Of a stretch of 5,694 nucleotides of DNA, positions 5,240-5,694 are shown in pieces. Positions within the stretch are counted from its first letter, which is position 1. Each line of letters opens with the position of its first letter. A program made the translations under genes and the position numbers. Source of the stretch: Alloprevotella sp. (GTDB lineage Bacteria > Bacteroidota > Bacteroidia > Bacteroidales > Bacteroidaceae); contig JABZGM010000141.1 in NCBI GenBank assembly GCA_015259235.1, positions 1 to 5,694 of the forward strand. Reading direction: 5' to 3'. The notes beneath the pieces were generated by a model. The model searched no databases and had not been told where the DNA came from. It worked only from the letters and a program-made list of their open reading frames with translations.

Positions 5240-5694
5240 ATGATGAACTTGAAAATCTTTCAACGGTGGTGCATTGGTATGACCGTGCTATGTTCGTTCA
5301 CGACCTTAGCCTTCAGCAGTTGCAATAGAGTATATGAGGAAGGAGAACAAGAGGTTCCTACAGCGTCTATAGCACATAGGGAGGCACCTATTTATATGGC
5401 AGCATCAGTTGCTGTTCGTACTTCTGCTCTTGACTATGCTTCAAGTTCTCCGGCTGCCGAAAATGAGGTGAAACAACTCCGCATCCTCGCTTTTGATAGT
5501 AATACGGGGCTGTTGGCTGTCAATAAGTTTTATGACACAGACCAGCAATCGGAGTTTTCTAATCAAGTGCCTGGAGCCAGTGCTTCTTGGCAGGGGGCTT
5601 TTTCGATTGTTCCTGGTACATACGACTTCTTCTTTGTTGCCAATGAAAACTCTTGGCCAGAGGTGAAGGCGTATCTCAATGGGTTGCAAAAGGG
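5240..5694 (+). CDS. Fimbrillin-like lipoprotein (type V pilin type), 3' end cut off
   Basis: The frame is open from the ATG at 5240 to the window edge (151 full codons), so the C-terminus is missing. Residues 1-28 form a lipoprotein signal peptide: K5 and R9, a hydrophobic core, then AFSSC with the lipidated cysteine at 28. Residues 77-98 (VKQLRILAFDSNTG and onward) and 123-136 (IVPGTYDFFFVANE) match the pattern of N-terminal domains of Bacteroidales fimbrial proteins (FimA, Mfa1 and related minor or anchor subunits). In that family, lipidated precursors reach the outer membrane and are trimmed by a protease after an arginine in the N-terminal region; R47 and R60 are candidates here. A second ATG follows immediately (5243), so the start could be either. 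Fimbrial major, minor or anchor role cannot be decided without the rest. No Shine-Dalgarno sequence is seen. Confidence 0.72.
   Translation, partial: MMNLKIFQRWCIGMTVLCSFTTLAFSSCNRVYEEGEQEVPTASIAHREAPIYMAASVAVRTSALDYASSSPAAENEVKQLRILAFDSNTGLLAVNKFYDTDQQSEFSNQVPGASASWQGAFSIVPGTYDFFFVANENSWPEVKAYLNGLQK

Overview
The window comes from the main chromosome of a Bacteroidetes organism, most likely order Bacteroidales. Three things point there. Promoters carry the TAnnTTTG -7 element typical of the phylum. The genes lack Shine-Dalgarno sequences. The proteins are typical of the group: a FeoA-FeoB fusion, a Bacteroides-style pyruvate kinase, and a type V pilin-like lipoprotein. I cannot fix the genus. 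There is no sign of phage, insertion sequence, CRISPR or integrative element.

Layout. Bases 1-410 hold two tRNA genes on the plus strand, tRNA-Arg(CCG) and tRNA-Phe(GAA). Each has its own -33/-7 promoter with an identical 20-base spacer. The tRNA-Phe unit ends in a strong intrinsic terminator, which sits back to back with the terminator of the convergent feoAB gene. Bases 529-2766 (minus) encode a 745-residue FeoAB ferrous iron transporter with a cysteine-rich linker. Bases 2767-3184 form a divergent control region: a short promoter region for feoAB and a leader of about 235 bases for pyk that can be folded into several hairpins. Bases 3185-4645 (plus) encode pyruvate kinase, followed by a 15-bp-stem terminator.

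Bases 4748-5239 contain no convincing gene. They hold a run of nine G residues, a candidate promoter and a leader of about 275 bases. From 5240 to the window edge is the start of a lipoprotein resembling the fimbrillins of Bacteroidales (FimA/Mfa families), cut off after 151 residues.

The genes are independent transcription units rather than one operon: iron uptake, the last step of glycolysis, translation and probably cell-surface adhesion. The least ordinary parts are non-coding: the folded pyk leader, with mutually exclusive pairings and a hairpin ending one base before the start codon, and the G9 tract upstream of a surface-protein gene, a possible phase-variation site. Both are inferences from reading the sequence and were not computed.
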